A stretch of 64,000 nucleotides of DNA, from contig OX235272.1 of assembly GCA_944472155.2 (NCBI GenBank), positions 13,376,354 through 13,440,353 of the forward strand, in the 5' to 3' direction. A program made the position numbers and the translations under genes. Below, piece by piece: positions 11,590 through 22,409 of the stretch; the stretch's first letter is position 1, and the number at the start of each line of letters is the position of its first letter. Under the pieces are notes generated by a model. That model was given only the letters and a program-made list of their open reading frames with translations, was not told the origin of the DNA and did not search any database. Source of the DNA: Trichobilharzia szidati (taxonomy: Eukaryota; Platyhelminthes; Trematoda; Strigeidida; Schistosomatidae).

Positions 11590-12950
11590 TTTATTATCGT
11601 TCCCTCAGGTTCCTAGTGGAACATGGGGCTTCAACTGCACGCCTCCACTTGCTTCTGTCTTCTGATGTATTTTCACTTGCATCAATGTTAATCCATACTG
11701 TTTCAACTCCTCTTCACACGATTTCCTCCATATCACCCTTGCACTGACGTCCCAGTCTCCGCTTCCCTTTCGGGTTCCACTCGAGCGTTGGCATGACGCA
11801 CGATGTCACCCAGCGAGTGGCCGCCTCAGGGAGCCAGTGGGTGTCCAATCCATCCATGTCCACTTTCTCCTGCATATTTGTTGGGCGATTGCTTCTTGTT
11901 TCATTTGTTTCTTCCCATAGTTTGTTTCTTGTTGGTTCTTGTTCTTTCCGGCGGCCATCTGATTGATCTTCAGTATAGAGCCAGCGAAGACAGTTAGTTA
12001 GTTGTTGATAAAGGTGTGCAACAGGCTGTTGGAAATACTCATTCTTTGTGACCCGCCGCTAACTTTCTGATCCATCCGTATAGAAGAGCTGACTCACTTG
12101 ACTGACGTTTGTATTGAAAATCCGAATGATTTTGTTGTTGATGTTGAGTTGGGTGACAGCGGAAGATTTCCAGATTGGTTTGAGGTTGATGAATGTGTTT
12201 CTCGCCTTGTCGATTCTCGATTTGACATCCTCGTCCGTTCCGCCTGCCTCTAGTTGATACAATGCTCCTCCCTAGAAAAGTGAATGAAGTAAGCTCTTTC
12301 AAATCCCTTCCGTTGATGGTGATTGGCGCTGGATGTTGCTGTTGCTGTTGTTGTTGTTGGTTGGTTGCTTATTTTCATATCCTCCGTCTTGTCTATGTTC
12401 ACCTGGAGTCCTGTCTTCTCTGGCTGCTTCTTCGACCAGTTTGTTGGTTTTCGCTTGTAAGCCTTCGATTTTGTGTGACATCAAACATAAATCATCCAAG
12501 CGCGAAATCCAGGTCTTCTAGGTTGTTCACGTCGGTCCAGGATATCCCTGTCTTCTCGTTTCCCACTGTCTGACGCATAATGCAATCCAGTCCACCACAA
12601 TTAGGAATATCATTGGTGATAATAGGCTAGCAGCCTTGTCTGACTCCTGTGTTTACTCCAAACGCCTCGCTGAATTTCCCACTGTGTATCGCTTGACATG
12701 TGCCGTTGTCGTACAGCTGTTGAATAAGGTTGATGAATATTTGGGGTACGCCATAGTACTTGAGTAGTTTCCAAATTACTTCGTGGTCAACGCTGCCGAA
12801 GGCCTTCTCAAAGTCTATAAAGTTGAGGTAGATATTTGATTACCATTCCATGCTTTGTTCGATGATAATGCGTAGAGCTGCAATTCGGTCAGAACATGGT
12901 TTGCCTTTCCTGAATCCACATGGTGTCATATTATCTCTAAATACTGGCCG
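11590..12950 (-). mobile_element. RTE-1a LINE, longest copy (RT motif A to 3' end)
   Basis: About 1.36 kb on the minus strand. Reading from high to low coordinates: GFRKGKPCSDRIAALR-type fingers sequence, YLNFIDFEKAFGSVDHEVIW (motif A), GKFSEAFGVNTGVRQGC (motif B), the catalytic region at 12491-12506 with a four-base insertion, the polar linker, the C-terminal region, and the 3' end at 11605-11630. Several frameshifts and stops are present. This copy best shows the element's order and serves as the reference for the other RTE-1 fragments. It is cut at its 5' end by SINE-2. Confidence 0.82.
12491..12506 (-). other. RT catalytic motif broken by 4-nt insertion
   Basis: The minus strand reads TTCGCG-CTTG-GATGAT where an intact motif would read Phe-Ala-Asp-Asp. 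The extra CTTG shifts the frame inside the motif. The same insertion is at 1236-1251, 16168-16183 (as CCTG) and 24872-24887. Confidence 0.85.
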
Positions 12951-12952
12951 AA

Positions 12953-13156
12953 GGTGCGTCGGTAGCAAAGCGGTAGAATGCTAACCAGCCATGCAGTTGG
13001 TCCGGGGTTCGATCTCCGGCCGATGCACTCCTAAACTTTCCAAGCCAGTAATAGGACTAGTAAAGAATGAAGGTTAGGCATGAGTCTAGCAGCCCCCCAA
13101 GTCTGTAGCTTGAAGCAATATAATCCACTGGGGACGTAAACGAAAAAAATGGCTGA
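12953..13156 (+). mobile_element. SINE-2, tRNA-derived
   Basis: Begins with a tRNA-like head: a box A-like TAGCAAAGCGGTAG at 12964-12977 and a box B-like GGGGTTCGATCTCC at 13005-13018, the two internal RNA polymerase III promoter elements. A body follows and then an A-rich end (GTAAACGAAAAAAATGG). It interrupts the 5' side of the RTE-1a copy. Relatives are at 46808 and 50858. Confidence 0.72.
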
Positions 13157-13159
13157 AGA

Positions 13160-13632
13160 AAGAGATACTCACCTAAATTCAATGACGTAATAAAATATTC
13201 ACATTTTTAAACTTCCAGTAACATCAGAAAATCTATTATTAGAGGAGTAGGTTTATTCGGTGAAGTTAAACTATATAGCAACCACCTCTACGAACAGTTT
13301 AAATAACCCAGAAGTAACAGGTGAATCCGTTGATAAATTATATTACAAAATACATAGCTCAATTTCAACAGGATAATTCTTCTATATTCACCTTTAGACA
13401 GTTTCTGAGTAAAGCATAATATATCAACAAACCAGGTAACGACCAAAACTGCAAATGCACAATATACGAAGTATTGAATGATGAATGATGTGACTAGTTG
13501 AGCCAAGGACATTTCAAAGGTTACTGAGCAGCAGTTCCTATAATTCATTGTGTGTATTCACCGTTCATCACCCTGGAAATGTACATTCACTTTCGCTGTA
13601 TAATTTTGTTCCCTCTAAGGGATATATTAATT
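13160..13632. other. No feature recognised
   Basis: AT-rich sequence. The minus frame at 13288-13548 is Cys/Phe/Leu-rich without any recognised domain, and I do not call it a gene. Confidence 0.3.
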
Positions 13633-13639
13633 GATTTCG

Positions 13640-13975
13640 ACATCACAAACAGGAACCGATTGTGAAACAAATAGGCAGGCAGGAAGAAGTGGAGATGGAT
13701 TGATTGGCTGGCCATACTCTGAGAAAAGAAACCATCAAGTGAGTGACATCACTAGACAGGCCATTGCTCGAGTGGCCCCCGAATGAAAGCGAAGCGGCGA
13801 TTTGGTCGTCAGTGCAAGGGTGACTTGTAGGAGGTGATGTGAAGAGGAGATGAAAGCGTGTGGGCAGACTTGGAGCCAGGTGAAAATGTTGGCAGAGAAC
13901 CGAAGGCAATGGAGACGCACGGCTGAAGCCTTCTGTTCCTCTAGGAATTGAAGGAAACAATAATATAATAATAAT
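13640..13975 (+). mobile_element. RTE-1b LINE 3' end
   Basis: Ends with the subfamily b terminus (TGTTCCTCTAGGAATTGAAGGAAACAAT then (AAT)n). It is recognised by AGGAACCGATTGTGAAACAAAT and GTGTGGGCAGACTTGGAGCCAG, shared with 16975, 18875 and, reversed, 26110 and 56060. Only the last ~340 bp is present. Confidence 0.75.
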
Positions 13976-14159
13976 AATTGACATCACTTTAATCCTGTTT
14001 ACTTCATCAGTTTTTACTGTCACTTAGGGTGAAAAACGTATGATTTTTGATGATGAATGTGAAAGAACAAACACTGAGCACTTCTCATTATTATTTTTTT
14101 TGATTAGCTAGAGTAATAAATATCTGCACGAAAATATCTGCTAAGGTATTTTGACAGGC

Positions 14160-14365
14160 AGGTGATGGAAACCTGAAAGGGGAATAACTAGGTGTTATAT
14201 AAAGGAGATCGTGTCATAAATAAATGAAGACTTACGGAGGCAATCGCAGAACCAGTCAAAAACGGATTCCAGAGAAGAGGGTAAAATGGAGACATGCTGT
14301 TGAGCCCTAGTGTTCCACTCAGAACCAATGAGGAAAATGACCTCTGTAATAATAATAATAATAGC
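14160..14365 (+). mobile_element. RTE-1 3'-end scrap
   Basis: Decayed copy of the RTE-1 3' end, with GGAGACATGCTG, then TGTTCCACTCAGAACCAATGAGG and an (AAT)n tail at 14346-14362. The PLE-B frame that follows starts translating inside this tail. Confidence 0.6.
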
Positions 14366-14374
14366 CATAGTCGC

Positions 14375-15070
14375 AAGCGAAACTTGATAATATCTCTGGC
14401 GACTAGAATCCCAAAAATATGCAGTCCTGAATCAATAGAGGAAGAGATCGCCCTCTTAAGGAAGACACTGCTCGAGAATGGCTACCCACCTCGTTTTATA
14501 GACAAGCATATTAAGCCTAAGACTTACAAAGAACAACCCATTACAGTGCAGAAGAAGATGGTCTACATGAGTGTACCCTTCAAAGGTGACCTTCTGGCTG
14601 ACATCTTGAAGAAGAGGATATCTACTGCTCTCAGAAGGACATTCTTCGCTGACACACTACGACTGACATTTTCCTCCCGGCCATTGATCTTCAACTACTC
14701 TAAAGATAAACTATCGCATTTGACCACTTCCATGTGTATCTACCAATTCACCTGCTCTTGCGGAGCTAGGTATATAGGTCGTTCGATGCGAGTTTTATCT
14801 AAAAGAGTTCAAGAAGACTATCTGACCTGGCTACGGAAAGGTAACAACGGAGCAATAAGGGGCGCCATTATTGAGCATATACTCAACACTGGTCATTCGA
14901 TTTGCAAGGAGAAGTCGTTCAAAGTCATCTATAAAGTCAAAAGAAGCCTTCCAAAATCGATAAGCTTCCATATACTTTGTATTGCCGAAGCCTTAGCGAT
15001 TTGGATAGAAAAGCCTGATTTATGCACACAGAAGAAACTTCTCCACCCCCTCCTACTACCGTGGGTTTAA
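14375..15070 (+). pseudogene. PLE-B RT end plus GIY-YIG nuclease
   Basis: Open frame of about 230 residues, the longest PLE-B protein here. It has LLENGYPPRFIDKHIK, typical of the region after the PLE RT. An FKGDLLADILKKRI block and a LRRTFFADTLRLTF block follow, then CIYQFTCSCGARYIGRS. The last holds a CxC pair next to the YIG half of the GIY-YIG motif, with a conserved Arg two residues later. The tail ends LLHPLLLPWV before TAA. In PLEs the GIY-YIG domain is thought to nick the target for integration. The open frame extends upstream to a Met at 14294, but those residues, including the Asn run, come from the preceding RTE-1 (AAT)n tail. Confidence 0.75.
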
Positions 15071-15475
15071 TTTCAAGTTTATCTGTCATCAACATTTTGT
15101 TATCAAATTTTTTTTTGCAATTTCCGTATAATAATTTTTAGTAACTAACCCATTCAATCTTTTCACCTATTATCTAGTTTATTTTCATAATTGTCTCCAT
15201 ACTCCTTGACTAGCATCTAATCTTTCTAAACATGTCTATATTACGTAACCCTACTCACATCTTACCAATCTTCACCCCACTTAGTTACAACTTTGATTAT
15301 TAATCACACATTTTAATTTCTTTATTATTTTGATGATGTAATCAACAACCCACACTAACTGTTATTTTGATTTTGACAAACCTAATGTACACACACACAC
15401 ACACAAAATAATTGTATATATTTGCGACTGTACAGCTAAGTGAATGAATTGGCCGAAAAGAGACTCTTCGCTGAA
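14380..15475 (+). mobile_element. PLE-B Penelope-like element, 5'-truncated
   Basis: Carries the end of the RT, the GIY-YIG nuclease domain, a ~360-nt 3' untranslated region with a (CA)n run at 15388-15404, and a hammerhead-like motif at 15433-15473. The same order recurs at 22400, 29590, 39360, 47346 and 49790. The RT palm is missing in every copy, consistent with strong 5' truncation. Confidence 0.78.
15433..15473 (+). ncRNA. Hammerhead-like motif, PLE-B type
   Basis: Stem I CAGC/GCUG, then a GUGA-containing core, GAAA, a stem III hairpin AAGAG-A-CUCUU, then C at the predicted cleavage position before GCUG. Stem I and III differ in sequence from those at 23154 (GAGC/GCUC and AAGAAUAUUCUU) but stay paired. 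The CUGANGA core is poorly kept here, so activity is doubtful. Confidence 0.45.
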
Positions 15476-15479
15476 CTAA

Positions 15480-15955
15480 TTTGTTCTTATTTCAATGTCC
15501 TAATGGGTATTTTTCGTGAAATAAAGCATTCTGACATTAGACCACTAGGTTTGCACATGATTGGAGTCCGTAACAATACGACTGTACATTTCTTTGTAAG
15601 ATGTTGAAACATTAGAAACATTATACACAACTTTTGTTTAAAATGATTCACGTTAAAAAATAAACATAAAACTGAGGAGTTCAATCTAAAAATACAGTGA
15701 ACTGCTTGACGCATCGTCTTCTCAACAGTCTATACTGTCTACTTGTTTCACTACTAACCGTGTTGTATACTTTGGATTTTCGCAGGAACCTCTTATCCTC
15801 CTCATCTGAAGACTATTCTACAACCGGTGCACAGCTTCTACCAGTAGACAAGACTCCAGCAATGGACACTATTGTGAATTATATTTTAATCGTTTATAGC
15901 AGTGAACCTTAAATGTACAAACAAGTAACCAATTAATTTATATCACTCATTACTG
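15480..15955. other. No feature recognised
   Basis: Includes a 71-residue plus frame (15697-15912) with no recognised domain. No repeat match elsewhere in the window. Confidence 0.3.
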
Positions 15956-15964
15956 TATTTTTAT

Positions 15965-17070
15965 ACAACGGCACATGTCAAGTGATCCACAGCGGAAAAC
16001 TCAGCGAGGCGTTTGGAGTAAACACAGGAGTCACACAAGGGTGCTAGCCAATTATCATCAATGATATTCCTAATTGTGGTGGACTGGACTGGATTATGCG
16101 TCAGACAGTGGGAAACGAGAAGACAGGGATATCCTGGACCGACGTGAACAACCTAGAAGACCTGGATTTCGCACCTGGATAATTTGTGTTTGATGTCACA
16201 CAAAATCGAAGACTTACAAGCGAAAACCAACAAACTGGTCGAAGAAGCAGCCAGAGAAGACAGGACTCCAGGTGAACATAGACAAGACGGAGGATATGAA
16301 AATAAGCAACCAACCAACAACAACAACAACAGCAGCAACATCCACCGCCAATCACCATCAACGGGAGGAATTTGAAAGAGGTTACTTCATTCACTTATCT
16401 AGAGAGTATTGTCTCATCTACACGAGGAACGGACGAGGATGTCAAATCGAGGATCGGGAAGGCGAGAAACACATTCATCAACCTGAAACCAATCTGGAAA
16501 TCTTCCACTGTCACTCAACCCAGCCAGCATCAACAACAAAGTGATTCGGATTTTCAATACAAACGTCAGTCAAATCAGTCAGTTCTTCTATACGGATGGA
16601 TCAGAAAGTTAGCGGCGGGTCACAAAGAATGAGTATTTCCAACAGCCTGTTGCACACCTTTATCAACAACTAACTAACTGTCTTCGCTGGCTCTATACTG
16701 AAGATCAATCAGATGGCCGCCGGAAAGAACAAGAACCAACAAGAAACAAACAAACTATGGGAAGAAACAAACGGAACAAGAAGCAATTGCCGAACAAATA
16801 TGCATTAGAAAGTGTAGATGGATTGGACACTCACTCACTGGCTGAGTAGGCCACTCGCTGGGTGACGTCTCGTGTCAGGCCAATGCTCGAGTGTAACCCG
16901 AAAGGGAAGCGGCGAGTGGGACGTCCTTGGGAGGGTGGGTGAGTTGGAGGAGGTTATGTGAAGAGGAGATGAAAGGGTGTGGGCAGACTTGGAGCCGGTT
17001 GAAGACTGTAGCAGAGAATGGAAGGCAATGGAAACGCACGGCTGAAGTCCTATGTTCCTCTAGGTATTAA
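15965..17070 (+). mobile_element. RTE-1 LINE, a/b chimeric copy
   Basis: Starts near motif B (GVNTGVTQGC around 16010-16050), passes the broken catalytic motif at 16168-16183, the Gln/Asn-rich linker and the TDEDVKSRIGKARNTFINLK block (16425-16490). Up to about 16900 it matches subfamily a. From about 16930 it matches subfamily b (GTGTGGGCAGACTTGGAG and the TGTTCCTCTAGG terminus), so the copy is a recombinant. Several frames are open but none is complete. Confidence 0.78.
16372..16632 (+). pseudogene. RTE-1 C-terminal fragment
   Basis: 86-residue frame: KEVTSFTYLESIVSSTRGTD, then EDVKSRIGKARNTFINLKPI, then QSVLLYGWIRKLAAGHKE. This is the YLGS...LLYGSE-type segment after the RTE palm. The usual LLYGSETW is altered to LLYGWIRK by a frameshift, an alteration shared with the copies at 25076-25333 and (minus) 12039-12302, so it was inherited. 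Confidence 0.65.
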
Positions 17071-17079
17071 AGGAAACAA

Positions 17080-17195
17080 TAATAATAATAAACAAAAAAA
17101 CGCTTATTTTGAAATGTTTGATTTCTGTGAGTTGGGTGGGTTTATTTTAATTGCGAAGCTTTTTACTACCTTTCAAGACAACATCCAGTCACTAG
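17080..17195 (-). mobile_element. PLE-A-like 3' terminus, decayed
   Basis: The minus strand has the PLE-A end with AAAAAGCTTCGCAATTAAAATAAACCC, equivalent to GAAAGCTCCGCAA followed by element end in intact copies. It abuts the RTE-1 tail at 17080. The same junction recurs at 18985. Confidence 0.5.
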
Positions 17196-17199
17196 AACA

Positions 17200-18065
17200 A
17201 GGAAAGATTGACAACTGCTTCTTTCTAGAAACACAAATCGAGTTTCAGGAATTTGATAGCAGTTACTTCAGCAAAACTTGAGGCAAATCGGACTATTCTT
17301 TTTTTATTGATAATTTTGAATTCTTCTACCAAATACTTACTGTATCCTGCCGTTACATTCGCAGTAATATTTAGGTTCATCCATCCTAAGGAATACTTGA
17401 ATTCTTATCCAGACAAACAATTTTAGAAACAGTTTTGTCTGATTTTTGTTTTGTTTTGTTTTTTAAATAAAGTGCAATCCTCCGTCCTGTCTTTTATCTT
17501 TCCGATTACACAAATCATCATGACTGACAAATGCGATGTCAGTCAGCAAAAATAATTTTAGATTCTTAGCAAGAGAACGAAGAAAATTTGTTGCGTTAAC
17601 GAGAAGAAGCAGAAAAATGTAGGCTTATTGATTTTTCTATATCAACTTGAATTTCTTTCTATCCTTCATTTTTATCAATAAAATTTCTGCCTTTCCACTC
17701 CCAATTCCTCATTCCTCTCTCTTTGTTCTCTCTCTGCTATTGATTTTATTTCCAAGTCTTATTCATAGGATCATATCAAGCGTTTTTATTCAAATCATGG
17801 TTATGGGACTTAGTTTTTCTCTCGGTGGAATCAGCTAACGATATTTCTTTTATTTTGCTGGTAAACAGATCATTGATTCATTTTTAATATTGTTATTATT
17901 ATTATTTTTAGGTTTGACAAAAACATCTGTTGTCTTTCTTACGACTTCAGCAGTTTAAACAAAGTAAATGTTCACAAAAAAAGACACGTGAGATGATAGT
18001 GATGATGATGGCTATGATGGCGATGACGAGAGTGTTTAAAATAAAATAAAACAGTCTGCATAAAA
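17200..18065. other. No gene recognised
   Basis: About 860 bases without a supported feature. A T/TTTTG-rich stretch lies at 17440-17465 and GATGATGG-type repeats at 17990-18030. The hydrophobic frame at 17647-17838 has pyrimidine-rich composition and no domain. Confidence 0.3.
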
Positions 18066-18069
18066 GCAA

Positions 18070-18985
18070 TACAAGTTTATTAAACAAGTTGGCAGAAGAA
18101 GCATCCAGAGAAGATAGGACTTCCTTCAGGTGAACATTGAGAAAACAGAGGTGACGAAGATTCCTGGCCAACACCATCAACAGCAACAACATCAACTACA
18201 ACAGACAACAATCAGCCAGCATAAATGCAAGGAACCTAAAAGAAACAACCTCCTTCACCTACCTACCTACCTACCTGGGAAGCATCGTTCCAACTACAGG
18301 CCAGCGGAACTGACGAGGATATCAAAGCAACGAGGATCGGAAAAGCAAGACAAGCTTTCACTACTCTCAAGTCTGTGTGCAGGAGGTCAACAGCCCTACT
18401 CAGCACTCAGCATCAAAACGAAGATAGGATCCGGATTGTCAACTCCAATGTGAAGTCAGTCAGTGATACTCACTATACGGATGGATCAGAGACTTGCACT
18501 GCATTGCGCGTCATAAACACCATCTCAAACAAACTACAGACCTTCATTAACAGCGAGTTGTCTTCGCTCAATATCCCTCAAGATCAGATGGCCGGCCAGC
18601 CAGCCAGAAGAGATCAGCAACAGAGAGGGATCTCTGGCAATGAGCGAACCAACCAACTCAGCAGGAATCGATTGTGAAACAAATACGCTGGCAGGAGGAA
18701 ATGGAGATGGATTGATTGTCTGGCCATACTCTGAGGAAACAAACCATCAAGTGAGTGAAATCACTAGACAAGCCATTGCTCGAGTGAAATCCGACTGCAT
18801 TGGAATCGGCGAGTTGGTGGTGAGTGCGAGTGTGGGTGACTTGTAGGAGATGATGTGAAGAGGAGATGAAAGCGTGTGGGCAGACTTGGAGTCAGGTGAA
18901 GGAAGACTGTAGGAGAGAACGGAAGGCAATGGAGACGCGTGGCTGGATCCCTATGTTCCTCTAGGAATTAAAGGAAACAATAATA
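18070..18985 (+). mobile_element. RTE-1b LINE 3' portion
   Basis: Runs from the region just after the catalytic motif (polar linker at 18160-18210) through TLKSVCRRSTALLS, IRIVNSNVKSVS and TISNKLQTFINSELSSLNIP blocks to the b-type terminus at 18950-18985. Frame breaks occur at about 18380 and 18640. It is the best subfamily b copy on the plus strand. Confidence 0.78.
18375..18677 (+). pseudogene. RTE-1b C-terminal fragment
   Basis: 100-residue frame with NEDRIRIVNSNVKSVSDTHY, DGSETCTALRVINTISNKLQ and TFINSELSSLNIPQDQMAG. These are RTE C-terminal blocks past the palm. Catalytic motifs lie outside this copy. Confidence 0.6.
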
Positions 18986-18989
18986 ATTA

Positions 18990-19115
18990 TAATAAACAAA
19001 AAATATACTAATTTTGAAATGGTTGACTTCTGTGAGTTGGGAGGGTTTATTTTAATTGCGAAGCTTTTTACTACCTTTCTAGACAACAATCTCCGGTGTA
19101 GAGTTCAGTATAAAT
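18990..19115 (-). mobile_element. PLE-A-like 3' terminus, decayed
   Basis: Same PLE-A end as at 17080-17195, here extending to about 19110 and including a decayed ribozyme core (CCGGAGATTGTTGTCTAGAA on the minus strand, against CTGAAGATGTTGTCCAGAA). The core and GAAA are both mutated (AAAAA), so this is not an active fold. Confidence 0.5.
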
Positions 19116-19119
19116 TGAA

Positions 19120-19690
19120 TTTATCTGAAATGAATTCTCCATCAATGACATAAATTTCCCTCTCTCTCTCTCTCTCTGTCTCTCCTGACGATCTTCACTG
19201 TGATTGTTTGTTTAATTTGTATTAATATTGATCGCGTTTATTGGCTTGGAATTTGACTTTATTTTTACACTACTACTAATGCAAGTTAAATAACCAGTCG
19301 CCAGTAGATAGACTGTATCATTTACGCAGAATTCAAATAAGATGTTATATGGGACTAGTGCCACTTCAAAAGCTTCAAACCACAAGAAAATATATCAAAA
19401 AGTAAAAATCTAATCTTCTTTGCAGTCGGAGAGACAAAATGACGTGGAGTGGTCAAAGCCTTCTGGACGCCAATCACTCGATTTGGTTTTTTTCTTCGAT
19501 GAAAGCTAAAATAAGAATGGAGGCATGCAATGGCCACAGAATGAATGCCTTTGAAGCTGATAAAGCTGTTCAGATCACGGAGGAAAAGAGAGACGATATG
19601 GTTAGGGATTTTTGTAAGAGCAGATGGAATAGATATGAACTCTTGAAACTGTAAATTAGAGAACCTGTAATCTACTGCATTCACCCAAAC
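19120..19690. other. No gene recognised; TC repeat
   Basis: Holds a (TC)n microsatellite at about 19158-19183. The 71-residue plus frame at 19439-19654 and 158-residue minus frame at 19355-19831 overlap each other and have no recognisable domain. Confidence 0.3.
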
Positions 19691-19699
19691 GACAGCTAC

Positions 19700-20752
19700 G
19701 AGCTTACAGAGGCAGTGAGTGGCTATGATGATGTAACCAGTAGCAGCCAAAGCCGTAATCCACTGGGAACCAATTTCTTCCAGGATCATGACAACAAGAT
19801 TCAACTCGAAAGAAAGAAGAGAAGGTTGCAATCATTCAGTGCTACGTACAATGCTACAAACAAAGCGGAACAAGAGAGGGAGGGACTCAAGCAAGATAGT
19901 GACTTTAAAATAGACGATGTGAATGCCAAACTGGGTGCAGACAAAGTATGAACAGAACTCATGATGTGTTGAGTGGCTCTCGTCGAAATTTTAATGAGGA
20001 CGCAGAATTATTGGCAAATTTCTGCTACTTTAATGATATTGTGTTTAGAGGCAGTGTGTACAAGCACAAGTATATGTACAAGGCGACATGGCTGTCCTCA
20101 AATGGGTACGTTAGAAATCAGATCTACTTCTCAGTCTCAAAAATGTGAAGAGGTAGCCTGCTGAACACAAAATCAAGAAGAGCTGATGGGGAATGAAACT
20201 CCTTTCTAGATCAAATTACTCTCAGGGTCACTTTGAAAGCCCCCAAAATTATCGGAGTTAGACAACAATCCAAGTTCAATACACAGAAACTGAAGGAAGA
20301 GGCTACAAAGGATACTTTTACTCCAGCTGACATACCAAAGTCTGAGATACTATGTCGTATCACTGGGGAAGAAGACTGAAACTCTCTGAAATTGACGTTG
20401 AAGGGGACGTATAACGTTGTCTTGGAAAAAAAGAAGAGGCAGGACACGGAATAGCTTTCGGTAGATGCTTGGAAGCCAATAATGAAGAGAGGGATGGTGA
20501 AACAGGAGGTGATCCGATTACAAGATAGACAACAGAAGAAGTTGTGTTAAATGTACAGCGTAATGAGTGAAAAACTGTAGAAGAGTGAGAAGAAAGACGA
20601 AACTCCATTCTACGACATGAAGCCGAAGCACAACAGGACTCAGATAAAGCAAATCTAAGGATTTTATATCAGATAACCAAGTCTTCATCACGGAAAAGAT
20701 AAACACAGATGCCAATAGTGCAAAATTTTGGAAGGAAAAAAAGGCACCTTAT
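19700..20752 (+). mobile_element. RTE LINE 5' portion: endonuclease remnant and RT start
   Basis: A broken frame reads IIQCY near 19830 and DVNAKLGAD near 19917-19943, matching the QCYAP and DMNAKVGAD blocks of the apurinic-type endonuclease at the N-terminus of RTE proteins. That domain nicks the genome for target-primed reverse transcription. Downstream frames (19948-20148) keep LANFCYFNDIVFRGSVYKHK, the next part of the endonuclease. One of only two places in the window with RTE sequence from the 5' side. Heavily interrupted by stops. Confidence 0.65.
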
Positions 20753-20754
20753 TA

Positions 20755-21210
20755 TTATTATTGTTCCGTTGGGTTCCTAGTGGAACATTAAACTGCTTCA
20801 ACTGCACGTCTCCACTTGCTTCTGTCTTCTGCTGTCCTTCTCACCTGCATCCATGTTAACCCGTACTGTTTCAACTCCTCTGCACACGATCTCCTCCATG
20901 TCACACTTGCACTGACGTCCCACTCGCCGCTTCCCTCTCGGGTTCCACTCGAGCACTGGCCTGACGCGCGATGTCACCCAGCGAGTGGCCTCCTCAGTCA
21001 GTGAGTGTCCAATCCATCTCCACGTTCTCCTGCATATTTGTTGAGCGATTGGTTCTTGTTTCGTTTGTTTCTTCCCATAGTTTGTTTGTTTCTTGTTGGT
21101 TCTTGTTCTTTCCGGCGGCCATCTGATCTTCAGTATAGAGCCAGCGAAGACAGTTAGTTGTTGATAAAGGTCTGAAACAGGCTGTTGGAAATATTCTTTG
21201 GATAAAGGTT
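20755..21210 (-). mobile_element. RTE-1a LINE 3' end
   Basis: Reverse complement of the last ~450 bp of RTE-1a, with the TTATTATTATTGTTCC tail at 20750-20766 and the CCTAGTGGAACATTA terminus. Well preserved against 11590-12010. The minus frame 20798-21253 encodes the C-terminal end only. Confidence 0.78.
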
Positions 21211-21399
21211 GCCTTGTGAAACTACTAAAGAAGGACGACTTAGTTCTCTTCAAAACTGGTGCGGAATCATACTCATGTCGACGTCGAACAGAATATTAAG
21301 TCGTGTCATCCTGGTAGGACTAAATGGTGTTTTTTCGGATACAGAACTTCGCCTAGAACAATCTGAATTCAGGAAAATCAAATAATGCACGTATCAAAT

Positions 21400-22200
21400 C
21401 TCAACTCTAAGCATCATCATCATCATCAACGTCGAACAGAGGCAGTCACATTTCCAATTCAACTTCATCGATTTTGAAAATGCCTTCGACAGCGTTGACG
21501 ACGAAGTGATTTGGAAACTATTTCAAATCTATAGCGTGCAGTACCCCAAATCTTTATCAGCCTCAGCTATACAATAATGTCAGATATCAAGTGACTTACA
21601 ACGCAAAACTCAGCAATATCTTTGAAGTGAAGATAGAAGTAAGACAAGGCTGTTGTGTAATATCACCGATGATATTCCTAATTGAAGTGGACTAGATTAT
21701 ACGAGAGACCATGTCGGGCGTGGGGGTGTCTAATAGAACACAAATTCTAAAACCTACTGGTGAAAACCAACAGTTTGAAAGAAGAAACACAAGACTTCAA
21801 GCGAACATAGAGAAAACAAAAATGGTAAAGATAAGTAACTGACAGCAACAAGCATTAATCACCACCAAACAGAAAATATATAAAGAAAGTCGTCTGTTTC
21901 ACCTACCTGAAAGAAGTACTGTGTCAACTACAAGTGTGGCACAACTGAGGATATCAGGTCCAGCCAGAATCGGAAAGCAAGGAAGTCGTGCATTACTTTG
22001 AAATCTCTATGGAGGTCTACAGTGGATGACTCCTGGTACAAGATCCGAATATTCAACACTAATGTGATGTCGATGCCTCTGTATGTTTCTGAGCAATAGC
22101 GCGCGACTTTGATCAACATATGCCTCCGTTGGTCTGATTAATAATGAACCGATAAGCAAAAAACAGAATTATATAAACGAACCAAACAATAGCCTATTGC
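21400..22200 (+). mobile_element. RTE LINE RT core, degenerate
   Basis: Near 21455-21500 a broken frame reads FNFIDFENAFDSVDDEVIWK, RT motif A with its Asp. Near 21640 it reads EVRQGC-like sequence, motif B. The catalytic motif is not recognisable. The C-terminal end (near 22120-22200) matches the GLI...IAQQI region. Confidence 0.65.
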
Positions 22201-22263
22201 TCAACAAATATGTTGAATATTGCAAAAATATTCATTCAGATATCTATAAAACACAAAATAATC

Positions 22264-22304
22264 GAGCAAAGAATATTCTTTTCGATAAATTCCTCTTCCA
22301 GACT
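22264..22304 (-). ncRNA. Hammerhead-like motif, PLE-B type (inverted arm)
   Basis: Minus strand: stem I GAGU/GCUC (one U-G wobble), core CUGGAAGA, GAAA, stem III AAGAAUAUUCUU, U at the cleavage position. It differs from the other arm at 23154 by one base in stem I. Confidence 0.5.
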
Positions 22305-22409
22305 CTACAATTATATATGCATGTTTATATACACAGAATATTTTAAATTAGTAGTTAATAACAATATTAGCGTTTTTTTAATTAATTACCAACAGTTCCA
22401 AAGAAAGCC

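Noticed and set aside
12330..12360. Poly-Cys/Leu frames (also at 16101-16394 and 24649-25101)
   Set aside because: They are the antisense of the CAA/CAG-rich linker of RTE-1 and recur only because the repeat does.
12953..13030. A tRNA gene (box A and box B present)
   Set aside because: The arms do not close into a full cloverleaf with an acceptor stem, and the same head recurs with a common body at other loci, so it is a tRNA-derived SINE.
13288..13548. 86-residue minus-strand frame rich in Cys, Phe and Leu
   Set aside because: No domain, no repeat of it elsewhere and no splice-site or promoter context that I can support.
17647..17838. Small hydrophobic protein of 63 residues
   Set aside because: Pyrimidine-rich DNA gives Leu/Ser/Phe-rich frames by composition; no start context, domain or homologue in the window.
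19355..19831. 158-residue minus-strand frame
   Set aside because: Overlaps an RTE endonuclease remnant on the other strand and shows no domain; likely an antisense shadow.
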